Below, piece by piece: positions 17,460-26,638 of a stretch of 64,000 nucleotides of DNA. The translations under genes and the position numbers were made by a program. Source of the stretch: Kibdelosporangium sp. MJ126-NF4 (lineage in GTDB: Bacteria > Actinomycetota > Actinomycetes > Mycobacteriales > Pseudonocardiaceae); NCBI RefSeq assembly GCF_000826545.1, contig NZ_CDME01000008.1, forward strand, positions 868,001-932,000. Direction: 5' to 3'. The stretch's first letter is position 1. Every line of letters starts with the position of its first letter. Under the pieces are notes generated by a model. It worked only from the letters and a program-made list of their open reading frames with translations. It was not told the origin of the DNA and made no database searches.

Positions 17460-17681
17460 GCTGTGACTCCCCGGATTGGCGTGGTACGCAGCCTTCACGA
17501 TGACCGTGTGACGTTGAGGTGGGACTGGCTGTCACTTTGCGGTTGTGTGACGACAGGCCATGCTTGTCCGGCGGTAGGCCGTGGTGTTTGGCAGCATGGG
17601 TCTTGTGGGCGCGAAAGATCGAGAAGGACTCGTCCGACCCGTGGATCGTGGTGACCGTGGGCGGACTGGGTCACCGGCTTG

Positions 17682-19046
17682 ATGCTCAGCGTTAGGCGCC
17701 TCGGCCTGGGCCTGCGCGGTCGGGTGATCCTGACGTTCGCACTCGGCGCGGGCATGGTGTCGCTGGTGCTCGCCGTATCGGTGTACACCATCAGCCGCGG
17801 CTATCTGGATGTGCAGCGGGAGCGTTCCGCCGAGCGGCAGGCGTCGGCCGACGCGGATTTTGTGCGGGGGCGGTTGACGATGCCGGGCGTGTCGGCACAG
17901 GAGGCGCTCACCGCCCTGGACCCGCCCACGAAGACGGCGTTGCTGTTGTACCGGGGCGGACAGTGGTACTCGTCGAAGTCCGCCATCGGGCCGGGCGACC
18001 TGCCCGCGGACCTCGTGCCCGCCGTCACCTCGGGCACGCAGACGACACTGCCACTCAACCGTGGCGGGCAGCCATTCCTCGCCGTGGGTATCCCGTTGGC
18101 TGATGGCGCCGCCCTGTTCGAGATAGCGCCACTCGAGGAGCTGCAGGCGACTCTGGCGATCCTGCGCACAGTCCTTGCGGCCTGCGGGATCGCCGCCACC
18201 CTCGGCGCGGCCGTGTTGGGCCTGTGGGCCAGCCGCCGCGTGCTTCAGCCGCTGCGGGACGTCGCCGGTACCGCGGCCCGGATCGCGGGGGGAGAGCTGG
18301 ACACACGGCTGGAACGAACTCGCGACCACGACCTGGCGACCATCACCGAGTCGTTCAACAGCATGGTCGACTCGCTGCAACGACGTGTCGAAAGGGAACG
18401 CAGGTTCTTCGGCGACGTCAGCCACGAGCTGCGCACCCCGCTGACCACACTCGTGACCGGTGTTGAAGTACTCGACCGGTACCGCGGCGACATGCCGGAA
18501 CGTTCCCAGCGCGCACTGCGGCTGGTGGTCAACGAAGTCGAGCACCTCCACCGCCTGCTCGACCACCTGCTGGCACTGGCTCGGACCGAGGCCGGGCTGC
18601 ACCATGACCCGCCGGAGCCGTTGGCCGTGCGTGAGCTCCTCGCACACACCATGACGGAGTCCAACCGCTCGCCTCAGTTGCTAGTGGTGGAGGCCGACTG
18701 CACGGTGAACGGCCGCAAGCTCGCGTTGGAGCGAGCGTTCGTCAATCTGATGGACAACGCGGATCGCCACGGCGGCGGTCTGGTCGGTGTGACCGTCCAG
18801 CGTGAGCTGGACGATGTGGTGGTTCACGTGGACGACGCGGGCCCGGGCGTGCCCGCGAACGAACGCGAGCGGGTGTTTGAGCGTTTCGCCACGGGACACA
18901 TCTCCAGAGGCGGCACGTCCGGCACCGGACTGGGATTGGCGCTGGTCGCCGAGACAGTGGCCGCCCACGCCGGCCGAGTGCGGTGCGCGGATCGTCCTGG
19001 TGGCGGGGCGCGGTTCACCGTGACGCTGCCGTGCGTCGACGACTGA
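17682..19046 (+). CDS. Orphan sensor histidine kinase
   Basis: 454 residues. Helix 1 (about 15-35) and helix 2 (about 165-190) frame an extracytoplasmic sensor of ~125 residues; a HAMP region follows (RRVLQPLRDVAGTAARIAGG). The phospho-acceptor motif is FFGDVSHELRTPLTTL, with N-box NLMDNADRHGG, G1 box DDAGPGVP and G2 box GTGLGLALV. It is a complete HK1-type kinase. There is no response-regulator gene beside it or anywhere in the window, so the partner is unlinked. An in-frame TTG sits just before the ATG. Confidence 0.9.
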   Translation: MLSVRRLGLGLRGRVILTFALGAGMVSLVLAVSVYTISRGYLDVQRERSAERQASADADFVRGRLTMPGVSAQEALTALDPPTKTALLLYRGGQWYSSKSAIGPGDLPADLVPAVTSGTQTTLPLNRGGQPFLAVGIPLADGAALFEIAPLEELQATLAILRTVLAACGIAATLGAAVLGLWASRRVLQPLRDVAGTAARIAGGELDTRLERTRDHDLATITESFNSMVDSLQRRVERERRFFGDVSHELRTPLTTLVTGVEVLDRYRGDMPERSQRALRLVVNEVEHLHRLLDHLLALARTEAGLHHDPPEPLAVRELLAHTMTESNRSPQLLVVEADCTVNGRKLALERAFVNLMDNADRHGGGLVGVTVQRELDDVVVHVDDAGPGVPANERERVFERFATGHISRGGTSGTGLGLALVAETVAAHAGRVRCADRPGGGARFTVTLPCVDD

Positions 19047-19132
19047 GCGTCATACAACCGCAAAGAAGACACCAAGGTCGTCTCAACATGACTTGACCAA
19101 GCTAGTGGGGAGTAGCGAGAACCACCCCACGG

Positions 19133-19684
19133 ATGGATGACATGCCGACAACCATGGACGCGGAATCCGGGCAGCGAACTGTCCGGCCCAACCTGGTGGC
19201 GCGCGAGGCACTGCTGTTGTGGCCCCGCCGGGTCGCCATGTCCGCCGCCACTACGCAGGAGGCCGGCCTCTGGCCGGTGTTCGCGGTCGTCCTCGGCGAG
19301 CGCGAACCTGACGAGGACCCAGGCGTCATGCCGCTCTACGAACTGCTGGAGGAACCCCAGCACCTCGACCGCATCTCGGTCGTGGATGGCCGGTGCCACT
19401 GGACGATCATCGATCCCCGGCACGCCCTGCTGGAGCTGTCCGTACGGGCAACGGCGCCGGTCCGGTTCGACGTCGACATCATCTTGCCCGCGCGATCCGT
19501 GCTCAACGCACTGGACCTGCTCGCCCGGGGCGGCACGATCGCGATCACCACCCAGCGCCACTCCGGCTCGCTGACGCCGCGCACCGACATCCGCTACGCG
19601 TTGACCAAACTCGTGCTGATCAGCTGCCCGCCCTCGGCGGAACTCGAGGCCGTGGCAGCCGCAGTCACTGAAGTTGTCTGCTGA
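19133..19684 (+). CDS. Hypothetical cytoplasmic protein
   Basis: 183 residues with no signal or membrane helix. It shows an alternating strand/helix pattern with conserved-looking blocks (PRRVAMSAATTQEAGLWPVF, PVRFDVDIILPARSVLNALD and ISCPPSAELEAV). I do not recognise the family. Codon use is typical of the genome (high third-position GC), so it is expected to be expressed. It ends 10 bp before the next gene, so the two are probably an operon. It is not preceded by a clear copy of the operator. Confidence 0.6.
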   Translation: MDDMPTTMDAESGQRTVRPNLVAREALLLWPRRVAMSAATTQEAGLWPVFAVVLGEREPDEDPGVMPLYELLEEPQHLDRISVVDGRCHWTIIDPRHALLELSVRATAPVRFDVDIILPARSVLNALDLLARGGTIAITTQRHSGSLTPRTDIRYALTKLVLISCPPSAELEAVAAAVTEVVC

Positions 19685-19694
19685 CGAGGTCCCG

Positions 19695-19910
19695 ATGAGC
19701 GACTACTTCGGACCGATCGACCCGTACGTTGTGTTTCCAGCGGGAGCATTGGCCAGCGGGGCGATCGTGCTCCTGCTCAACGGTGCGGTGCTGTTCAGCC
19801 TGCTGGCCCTTGTTCTCGCGGGGTTGCTCGTCTTGTTCGACTCATGGGTGAATCGCGATGAACGCGCCCCACGCCGCAGGCCCGCGCGCTATCGACACAC
19901 GCGTTGGTGA
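19695..19910 (+). CDS. Small two-helix membrane protein
   Basis: 71 residues from ATG 19695 with GAGGTCC upstream. A short polar start (MSDYFGPIDPYVVFPAG), two adjacent helices (ALASGAIVLLLNGAVLFSLL and a following Ala/Leu/Val helix) and a basic tail (RRRPARYRHTRW). No family known. It is likely co-transcribed with the preceding gene and convergent with the MarR gene. Confidence 0.55.
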   Translation: MSDYFGPIDPYVVFPAGALASGAIVLLLNGAVLFSLLALVLAGLLVLFDSWVNRDERAPRRRPARYRHTRW

Positions 19911-19927
19911 CGCTGGTGTCAGACCGC

Positions 19928-20419
19928 TCACAGCCAGAGGGTGTCGGACCGGTCGTTGTCGGTCGCTTCGCCACCGGCAGCGGTAAACGCGGTGAGAGCG
20001 CGGATCAGGCCACGCCGTGCCGTCGGCGACATCTCGTCCACGATCTGTGCGATCTGCGCACGCCGCCGCCTGGTGACGTTACGCACGACGGTCCGGCCGG
20101 TCCTACTGAGACCGAGGACGAGTTCCCGCCTCGAGGTCGGGCTCGTCTGTCGATCGATGAGACCGGCGTTGACGAGCCGGTCCACTGTGCGGGTGGCGGT
20201 GGACGGGTTGACCCCGAGAGCCTCGGCGATCGACACGAGCTTCTGCGGCCCCTGCGCGTCGAGCACGACCAGAAGCCGGAACTGCGGGATGGTGATCGTG
20301 TCATCCACGGCCGCGATGGACTTGGCAGAGATGGTGACGAGAAGGCGGGAGGCTGCCAGTACGGCGTCGGTGACCGCGTCGACATCGTCAGCCGCGTCAC
20401 TGGGTAGAGGTCGAACCAT
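19928..20419 (-). CDS. MarR-family transcriptional regulator
   Basis: 163 residues with the MarR winged helix: FRLLVVLDAQGPQKLVSIAE, then recognition helix region NPSTATRTVDRLVNAGLI and the wing (RQTSPTSRRELVLGLSRTGR). MarR proteins bind inverted repeats as dimers and often respond to phenolics or oxidants; there is no Cys here for thiol sensing. It is divergent from the PoxB gene, and operator copy 10 lies in the shared intergenic region. Relatives often carry TTGC/GCAA half-sites, so it is a candidate regulator of the island, but nothing in the sequence proves it. Confidence 0.8.
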   Translation of the reverse strand: MVRPLPSDAADDVDAVTDAVLAASRLLVTISAKSIAAVDDTITIPQFRLLVVLDAQGPQKLVSIAEALGVNPSTATRTVDRLVNAGLIDRQTSPTSRRELVLGLSRTGRTVVRNVTRRRRAQIAQIVDEMSPTARRGLIRALTAFTAAGGEATDNDRSDTLWL

Positions 20420-20572
20420 ACCGGTAGATGTAACCCCACCCACGGCGCATGAAACCTTCTGCTCCGCCCAGAATGATGCGAGTTGCCATAGTTGCCGCTC
20501 CACACTTGGTGGAGATCAACTCGTTCGGCTGCCGCCTTCGCGATGTCGTGTGCGGCTCCAGGCAGCGCTGAC

Positions 20573-20601
20573 TTCCAAGCCGCAAATGTTGTGCGAGGAA
20601 A
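20573..20601. promoter_or_regulatory. Recurrent operator, copy 10
   Basis: Half-sites TTCC, GCAA, TTGT and GAAA. It lies 91 bp before the PoxB-like gene and 153 bp from the divergent MarR start. Confidence 0.55.
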
Positions 20602-20692
20602 CAGTTGGTATCCGCATGGCCTTTTCGGTGTCAGGCGTGCGGCGCTGGGTAGCCGGGTGACGGGTAATGCCTCCAGCGAAGGGACTGACACA

Positions 20693-22486
20693 GTGGCCGA
20701 GACAGTTGGCGACTACGTGCTGCAGCGACTGCGGGACTGGGATGTCGAGCACGTGTTCGCCTATCCGGGAGACGGGATCAACGGGATCGTCGCGGCGTTT
20801 GGCAAAGCCGACAACCAACCGCGTTTCGTGCAGGCCCGGCATGAGGAGATGGCCGCGTTCCAGGCCGTGGGATACGCGAAGTTCTCCGGTCGGGTCGGGG
20901 TGTGTCTGGCCACGAGCGGGCCGGGAGCCATTCACCTGCTGAACGGTCTGTACGACGCGAAGCTTGACCACGTACCGGTGGTCGCCATCGTCGGACAGAC
21001 GGCCCGCAGCGCCATGGGTGGCAACTATCAGCAGGAAGTGGACCTTCAGGTGCTGTTCAAGGACGTGGCCAGTCACTATCTGGTCGAGGTCAACGTCGCC
21101 GAACAGTTGCCGAACGCGATCGACCGGGCGATTCGGATCGCACTGGCCGAGCGGGCCCCGACCGCCGTCATCATCCCGTCGGATCTGCAGGAAGAGCAGT
21201 ACACGCCGCCCAAGCACGCGTTCAAGAACGTGCCCTCCAGCCGCCCCGGCATGACGTGGCCGCAGGTCCGGCCTGCCGAGCAGGACATCCAGCGCGCGGC
21301 GGAGGTACTCAACTCGGGGCAGCGTGTCGCGATGCTGATCGGGCAGGGAGCCCGTGGCGCGGCCGCCGAGGTGCGTGAGGTCGCCGAGCTCACCGGCGCC
21401 GGTGTGGCCAAGGCGCTGCTGGGCAAAGACGTGCTACCGGACGACGTGTCGTACGTGACCGGCGCCATCGGACTGCTCGGCACCCGGCCCAGCTACGAGC
21501 TGATGCGCGACTGCGACACCTTGCTGATCGTCGGGTCGAACTTTCCCTACACGCAGTTCCTTCCCGAGTTCGGCCAAGCCCGGGCCGTGCAGATCGACAT
21601 CGACGGCAGCATGATCGGTATGCGGTACCCGACCGAGGTCAATCTGGTCGGTGACGCGCGCGAGACACTGTCGGCACTGGTGGCGCATCTGCGTCGCCAG
21701 GAAGACCGCTCCTGGCGCGACACGGTCGAGGCCAATGTGGCCCGGTGGTGGGAGACCATGGAGAAACAGGCCATGCTCGACGCCAAACCGGTCAATCCCA
21801 TGCGGATCGTGTGGGAACTGTCCGAACGGGTCCCGGCGAACGCGATCGTCACCGCGGACTCCGGTTCCGCGGCGAACTGGTACGCGAGGAACCTCAAGAT
21901 GCGGGGGGACATGCGCGGTTCGCTCTCCGGCACGCTGGCCACGATGGGACCGGGTGTGCCGTACGCGATCGGCGCCAAGTTCGCATGCCCGGACCGGCCG
22001 GTGATCGCGCTGGTCGGTGACGGCGCCATGCAGATGAACGGGATGGCCGAACTGATCACCATCGCCCGCTACCAGGGGCTGTGGCAGGACCGCCGGTGCG
22101 TGGTCTGCGTCTTCCACAACAACGACCTCAACCAGGTGACCTGGGAGTTGCGGGCGATGGGCGGCGTACCGAAGTTCGAGGAGTCGCAGACGATCCCGGA
22201 TCTGTCGTACGCCGATTTCGCCCGGCTGCTCGGGTTCGAGGCGATCGCGGTCGACGACCCGGATCAGCTCGGGGCGGCGTGGGATCGGGCGTTGGCCGCC
22301 GAACGACCGGTGCTGCTGGACGTGCTGTGCGACCCCGAGGTGCCGCCGATCCCGCCGCACGCGACCTTCGAGCAGGCCAAGTCCGCCGCCGAAGCAGTGC
22401 TGAAGGGCGACCCGGAGGCATGGCACCTGATCGTCCAAGGCATCAAGACCAAGGCGCAAGAGGCGCTTCCACACCGAAGGCGATGA
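20693..22486 (+). CDS. poxB: ThDP-dependent pyruvate oxidase/dehydrogenase (PoxB type)
   Basis: 597 residues in the three-domain ThDP layout. The N-terminal Pyr domain has the catalytic Glu in ARHEEMAAFQAVGYAK; the middle domain is FAD-like (QTARSAMGGNYQQE upstream, then IGQGARGAAAEVRE); the PP domain carries the ThDP/Mg2+ motif GDGAMQMNGMAEL...NNDLNQ. The family turns pyruvate into acetate or acetyl phosphate and passes electrons to quinone or oxygen. Start GTG 20693, with AAGGGA at about 8 nt; an upstream in-frame GTG at 20657 has no such site. It is followed one base later by an enolase-superfamily gene. Confidence 0.85.
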   Translation: MAETVGDYVLQRLRDWDVEHVFAYPGDGINGIVAAFGKADNQPRFVQARHEEMAAFQAVGYAKFSGRVGVCLATSGPGAIHLLNGLYDAKLDHVPVVAIVGQTARSAMGGNYQQEVDLQVLFKDVASHYLVEVNVAEQLPNAIDRAIRIALAERAPTAVIIPSDLQEEQYTPPKHAFKNVPSSRPGMTWPQVRPAEQDIQRAAEVLNSGQRVAMLIGQGARGAAAEVREVAELTGAGVAKALLGKDVLPDDVSYVTGAIGLLGTRPSYELMRDCDTLLIVGSNFPYTQFLPEFGQARAVQIDIDGSMIGMRYPTEVNLVGDARETLSALVAHLRRQEDRSWRDTVEANVARWWETMEKQAMLDAKPVNPMRIVWELSERVPANAIVTADSGSAANWYARNLKMRGDMRGSLSGTLATMGPGVPYAIGAKFACPDRPVIALVGDGAMQMNGMAELITIARYQGLWQDRRCVVCVFHNNDLNQVTWELRAMGGVPKFEESQTIPDLSYADFARLLGFEAIAVDDPDQLGAAWDRALAAERPVLLDVLCDPEVPPIPPHATFEQAKSAAEAVLKGDPEAWHLIVQGIKTKAQEALPHRRR

Positions 22487-22487
22487 G

Positions 22488-23594
22488 ATGAGCTGGTTCG
22501 ACACGGCAGTCGACACTGTCGAAGCCGCGGCGTACCGGGTGCCCACACCGGTTGCCGAGGCGGACGGCACCCTGGACTGGGACGCGACGACCATCGTCGT
22601 GGTGCATGTCTCGGCCGGAGAAACGCGAGGGCTCGGCTGGACGTATGCGGACCCGGCGTGTGCCGGTCTGGCCAACGGTGTTCTCGCTGACGCCGTGCGG
22701 CAGACCGGCACACTCCAGCCACAGGCGAACTGGCATGCCATGCGGCGTCGGATCCGCAATCTCGGTCGGCCTGGGCTGGTGTCCTGCGCGATGTCCGCTG
22801 TGGACACGGCGTTGTGGGATCTGTCGGCACGACTCGCCGGGCTGCCGTTGGGCCAACTGCTCGGCCGCGTGCATGACGAGGTCGATGTGTATGGCAGCGG
22901 GGGTTTCACCACACTGCCCGACTCCGAGCTGCGCGCGCAGCTCGAGGGCTGGGTGCACGGGAAGCGAATCCCACGAGTCAAGATCAAGATTGGCGAGGCG
23001 TGGGGAAGCGTACCGAACCGGGATCTGGCCCGTGTTGACCTCACCAGGACGGTGGTGGGTGACGATGTCGAGGTCTACGTCGACGCCAACGGCGCGTACT
23101 CCACTGGTCAGGCGGCACGCCTGGCCCGGCGCCTGACCGAGTGGAACGTCTCCTGGTTTGAGGAACCGGTTTCCAGCGATGACCTACCCGGGCTGGCGCG
23201 CGTTCGTGGCGTCGCAGACGCGGACATCGCGGCGGGCGAGTACGGCTATGACCTGGTCTACTTCGAGCGCATGCTGGCCGCGGAGGCGGTGGACTGTCTG
23301 CAGGTGGATGTGACCCGGTGTGGTGGCTACACCGAGTGGCTGCGGGTCGCCGCGCTGGCCGCAGCCCGGAACATCGAGGTGTCGGCGCACTGTGCGCCTA
23401 ATTTGTCCGTCCCGGTCGCGGTCGCGACGCCGAACTTCCGGCACATCGAGTGGTTCGCCGACCACGATCGGATCGAGTCAGAGTTCTTCGACGGGGTAAC
23501 CATGCCGCTGGGTGGTGTGGTGGCTCCAGTCTCGGGCCTGGGGCACGGCCTGACGTTGCGGGAGGCGGACGTGGAACGCTATCGCATGGCATGA
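22488..23594 (+). CDS. Enolase-superfamily (mandelate racemase/MLE-like) enzyme
   Basis: 368 residues. The capping domain spans about residues 1-120 and the barrel follows. Catalytic marks: K-x-K in RVKIKIG, metal ligands in VDANGAY, FEEP and AGEYGYD, and a late His in VSAHCAPNLS. These enzymes abstract an alpha-proton from a carboxylate, usually a sugar acid. The ATG is one base after the PoxB stop, so the two are strongly coupled, which hints at a shared acid-catabolic step. The substrate cannot be read from the sequence. Confidence 0.8.
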   Translation: MSWFDTAVDTVEAAAYRVPTPVAEADGTLDWDATTIVVVHVSAGETRGLGWTYADPACAGLANGVLADAVRQTGTLQPQANWHAMRRRIRNLGRPGLVSCAMSAVDTALWDLSARLAGLPLGQLLGRVHDEVDVYGSGGFTTLPDSELRAQLEGWVHGKRIPRVKIKIGEAWGSVPNRDLARVDLTRTVVGDDVEVYVDANGAYSTGQAARLARRLTEWNVSWFEEPVSSDDLPGLARVRGVADADIAAGEYGYDLVYFERMLAAEAVDCLQVDVTRCGGYTEWLRVAALAAARNIEVSAHCAPNLSVPVAVATPNFRHIEWFADHDRIESEFFDGVTMPLGGVVAPVSGLGHGLTLREADVERYRMA

Positions 23595-23625
23595 GGGCGT
23601 GGCGCCGGTTTGTCTTTCGTAGTAT

Positions 23626-24633
23626 TCAGTTGGTGCGCGTGCCGACGGTCACGTCCGCCTGGGCGCGGTCGCCGTCTCGGACGAATGTCAGTGGAAGCCG
23701 TTGGCCCGGTTCGGTCTGTCGCACGTGGGTGAGCAGGCCGCTGACATCGCGTACTTCGGAACGCGCCAGCTCGACGATGACGTCCCCGGGGGCGATGCCC
23801 GCGGAGGCTGCCGGACCTCCGGAGTCGACGTCGAGGACCAGGACGCCGTTCTGGGCTCGAACGCCCAGCCGCTGACGGATCGAGTCGGTGAGCGGGCCCA
23901 CCGACATGCCGAGATAGGGGTGTTCAGCGGTGCCGTCGTCGAGCAGTTGACCGGTGACGTCGAGGACGGTCGCGGCGGGGATCGCGAATCCCAGCGACAC
24001 AGCTCCGGTCGCGGGTGGCAGATAGGCTTCGTTGACGCCCACGACCTTGCCACTCGCGTCGAGCAGCGCGCCGCCGGAGTTGCCCGGTGAGATCGGTGCG
24101 TCGGTTTGGATGAGGTCGACGAGCGACTGGGCCTGTGCCGTCGTACCGGGAATCCTGCGGTGCAGCCCCGAGATGATCCCCGCGGTGACGGAGTTCCGGA
24201 AGCCCAGCGGGCTGCCGATTGCGATGGCGGGCTCGCCGGGTCTCGGCAGCTCGGGGCGAAAATCGGGAACTGGCAGGTTCTTGCGCTCGGTTCGGACCAC
24301 GGCGAGGTCCGTCACGGTGTCGGTCGCGTGGACCGTTCCCGGTGATCGCGTGCCGTCGGCGTAGGCGACTGTCACATCGCGACTCTGGCCGACCACATGT
24401 GCGTTGGTCACTAGGACATCAGGTCGTAGGACGATCCCACTGCCCAGTCCGCCGGACGTCTGGATGGTCACGACGCTGGGGCCGAGTCGCTCCACGAGTG
24501 CGGCGTATCCGCCGTGGTCGGCGACTGGCGGTGCATCCTCCGCCCGCGGTTGTCGAGGTGTCTCGATTGTGCATCCAGTCAACAGAAGCGCGAACGTCGC
24601 CAGAGCGACGCCGATACGACTGTGTTCTGCCAT
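23626..24633 (-). CDS. HtrA/DegP-like serine protease lipoprotein with PDZ domain
   Basis: 335 residues from ATG 24633. The signal peptide ends at the lipobox LLTGC, so the protein is lipid-anchored outside the membrane. The trypsin-like domain has the triad His in VTNAHVVGQ, Asp in VTDLAVVRT and Ser in SPGNSGGALLD. A C-terminal PDZ domain follows (GVLVLDVDSGGPAASAGIAPG). It degrades or refolds damaged envelope proteins. Only the gene's start side has the operator (copy 11, 44 bp upstream), consistent with a stress regulon. Confidence 0.85.
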   Translation of the reverse strand: MAEHSRIGVALATFALLLTGCTIETPRQPRAEDAPPVADHGGYAALVERLGPSVVTIQTSGGLGSGIVLRPDVLVTNAHVVGQSRDVTVAYADGTRSPGTVHATDTVTDLAVVRTERKNLPVPDFRPELPRPGEPAIAIGSPLGFRNSVTAGIISGLHRRIPGTTAQAQSLVDLIQTDAPISPGNSGGALLDASGKVVGVNEAYLPPATGAVSLGFAIPAATVLDVTGQLLDDGTAEHPYLGMSVGPLTDSIRQRLGVRAQNGVLVLDVDSGGPAASAGIAPGDVIVELARSEVRDVSGLLTHVRQTEPGQRLPLTFVRDGDRAQADVTVGTRTN

Positions 24634-24677
24634 GGCTGGGAAGTACCCAGGGAAAGCGCCGCGCAACATCGTGGCCG

Positions 24678-24706
24678 TGTTTGTGTGCAAGTTTTGCTCG
24701 TGACAA
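24678..24706. promoter_or_regulatory. Recurrent operator, copy 11
   Basis: Half-sites TGTT, GCAA, TTGC and ACAA read on the plus strand; the core GCAA-GTT-TTGC is perfect. It is 44 bp upstream of the HtrA-like gene. Confidence 0.65.
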
Positions 24707-24873
24707 GCGTTGAGCTTGGTGGGTGTGCCGAGGGCATACAGCTACCAGTCGGCGCCTCTCGTCATGGGAAGACGTTCACCCGTGGGCTGCCAAATCGAGT
24801 CAAGAGCTGGATCACGACACGGCGGGCTGTCTCCGTTGTAGGTCACGGTGGTGATCTGAGTCGCGGACTACTG

Positions 24874-26157
24874 TCAGACGAAGTAGCGCAGCCAGAGGTA
24901 CGGCGCGGCCACCACGATCGTGATCACCGTGACGATCGCGCCTTTCTTGGTGAACTCCCAGAAGCTGATCGGGGACCCAGCGCGGGCGGCGATTCCCAGT
25001 ACGACGACGTTCGCGCTGGCGCCGACAGCCGTCATGTTTCCGCCCAGGTCCGCGCCGAGGGCCAGCGACCACCACAAGGCCTGCGAGTGCGTCGGGTCGC
25101 TGATGCCTGCGGCCAGTTGCTGCACGAGTGGGCTCATCGTCGCGACGTACGGAATGTTGTCGATGAGGCCGGACAGCAGGGCGGACACGCCGAGGATCAG
25201 CATGACCGCGACCAGTGCGTCGCCGCCCGTGGCGTCGGCGGCCCAGGTGGCCAGGTTGCCGATCACACCGGTCTTGACCAACGCGCCCACCATGATGAAC
25301 AACCCGGCGAAGAACAGCAGCGTCTCCCACTCGACACTGCCCATGAAGTCGCGCGGTCGCAGGTTCGCGATCAACACCAGCACCCCGGCGCCCAGCAAGG
25401 CGACCACCGACGGCTCGACGTGGAACGCCGAATGCCCGACAAAGCCGACGAAGACGGCCAGCAACACCACACCGCACTTGATCAGAAGACGGGTGTCGCG
25501 GATCGCTTCGCGTTCGTTGAGTGCCATCACGCTCGCGACACGTTCGGGGTCGGCGGTGAACGAGCCGCGGAAGAGCAACGGCAGGATCAGTGTGAACACG
25601 ATCAGTTCGATGGCGGCGATGGGCGCCATGTGGACGAGGAAGTCGTTGAACGACAACCCGGCGCGGCTGCCGATGATAATGTTCGGCGGGTCACCGATCA
25701 GCGTCGACGCCCCACCGATGTTCGACGCGAGAACCTCCGCGATGAGGAACGGCACCGGTTTGATCCCGAGCCGGTCGCACACCAGCAGTGTGACCGGGGC
25801 GATCAGCAGCACGGTGGTCACGTTGTCCAGGAACGCCGACGCGACCGCGGTGATCAGGACCAGCAGGATCATCACGCGCCGGGGTGAACCGCCGGCGCGT
25901 TTGGCGGCCCAGATCGCGACGTACTCGAACACACCGGTCTTGCGCAGCACGCCGACGATGATCATCATGCCGAGCAGCAGGAAGATGACGTCCCAGTCGA
26001 TGCCGGTCTCGTGCGAGTAGAACGCGTCCTCGGAACCGACCACGCCGATGGCCAGCAGGACGGCGGCGCCGCCGAGCGCGGCCATCAGCCGATGGACCTT
26101 CTCGGTCGCGATGAGGATGTAGGCCGCCACGAACACGGCGACCGCGACCACGGTCAC
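24874..26157 (-). CDS. ArsB/NhaD-superfamily ion transporter
   Basis: 427 residues, about 11 helices. Family marks are [15 protein letters not shown] and, in the second half, [13 protein letters not shown], both typical of the ArsB/NhaD (IT superfamily) transport core; [13 protein letters not shown] is the SDPPN-like signature of the P/CitM branch. It could export a cation or anion with H+/Na+. Start GTG 26157 with GAGGAG upstream. It is the last gene of a three-gene operon (CPA1 antiporter, CBS protein, this). The gap to the CBS gene is 10 bp. Confidence 0.8.
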   Translation of the reverse strand: MTVVAVAVFVAAYILIATEKVHRLMAALGGAAVLLAIGVVGSEDAFYSHETGIDWDVIFLLLGMMIIVGVLRKTGVFEYVAIWAAKRAGGSPRRVMILLVLITAVASAFLDNVTTVLLIAPVTLLVCDRLGIKPVPFLIAEVLASNIGGASTLIGDPPNIIIGSRAGLSFNDFLVHMAPIAAIELIVFTLILPLLFRGSFTADPERVASVMALNEREAIRDTRLLIKCGVVLLAVFVGFVGHSAFHVEPSVVALLGAGVLVLIANLRPRDFMGSVEWETLLFFAGLFIMVGALVKTGVIGNLATWAADATGGDALVAVMLILGVSALLSGLIDNIPYVATMSPLVQQLAAGISDPTHSQALWWSLALGADLGGNMTAVGASANVVVLGIAARAGSPISFWEFTKKGAIVTVITIVVAAPYLWLRYFV

Positions 26158-26167
26158 CGGGTGCTCC

Positions 26168-26596
26168 TCAGTGCGGCAGGGCGAGCTCCAGCAGCCGGGA
26201 CGCGGTGATCACGCCGATGATCTGCTTGTTCTCGACGACCGCGACCAGCGGGCAGCGCATGCTGGCCATCACCGCGGCCACCTCGATGATGGTGTCGTCC
26301 GCCTCCGCGACAGCCAACTCCGGCCGTTCCCGGGGCAGCAACTCGCGCACGGTGTGCCCGGAGAGCTTGTCGGCCACCTTGTCGGCGAACTGCTCGTCGA
26401 TCACCCTGGCCAGTGTCGGGTCGTCCTGGACATAGCTCGGCACCAGGAACCGCACCACCTGGGAGGCGCCGAGCACCGAGTGTGGACAACCGTCGGCGTC
26501 CGTGACCACCAGGCCGGGCATGCGGTGCTCGCCCATGAGCCGTGCGGCTTCCAACGCGTCGGTGTCCAAGCTGGTGACCGGATATGTCTCGGCCAT
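26168..26596 (-). CDS. Two-CBS-domain protein
   Basis: 142 residues containing two CBS motifs: [20 protein letters not shown] and a second [20 protein letters not shown], each followed by the usual [15 protein letters not shown] ending. CBS pairs bind adenosine ligands and gate transporters. It lies between two transporter genes of the same operon, which suggests it senses energy state for one of them. Start ATG 26596; a GTG at 26611 is equally possible. Confidence 0.75.
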   Translation of the reverse strand: MAETYPVTSLDTDALEAARLMGEHRMPGLVVTDADGCPHSVLGASQVVRFLVPSYVQDDPTLARVIDEQFADKVADKLSGHTVRELLPRERPELAVAEADDTIIEVAAVMASMRCPLVAVVENKQIIGVITASRLLELALPH

Positions 26597-26638
26597 TTCT
26601 CGTGCTTGCACATCCGCAGAGTACGACGGTTACGAGGG

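Noticed and set aside
24514..25887. 457-residue plus-strand open frame
   Set aside because: Runs opposite HtrA-like and ArsB/NhaD-type genes, has no recognisable domain and a biased composition.
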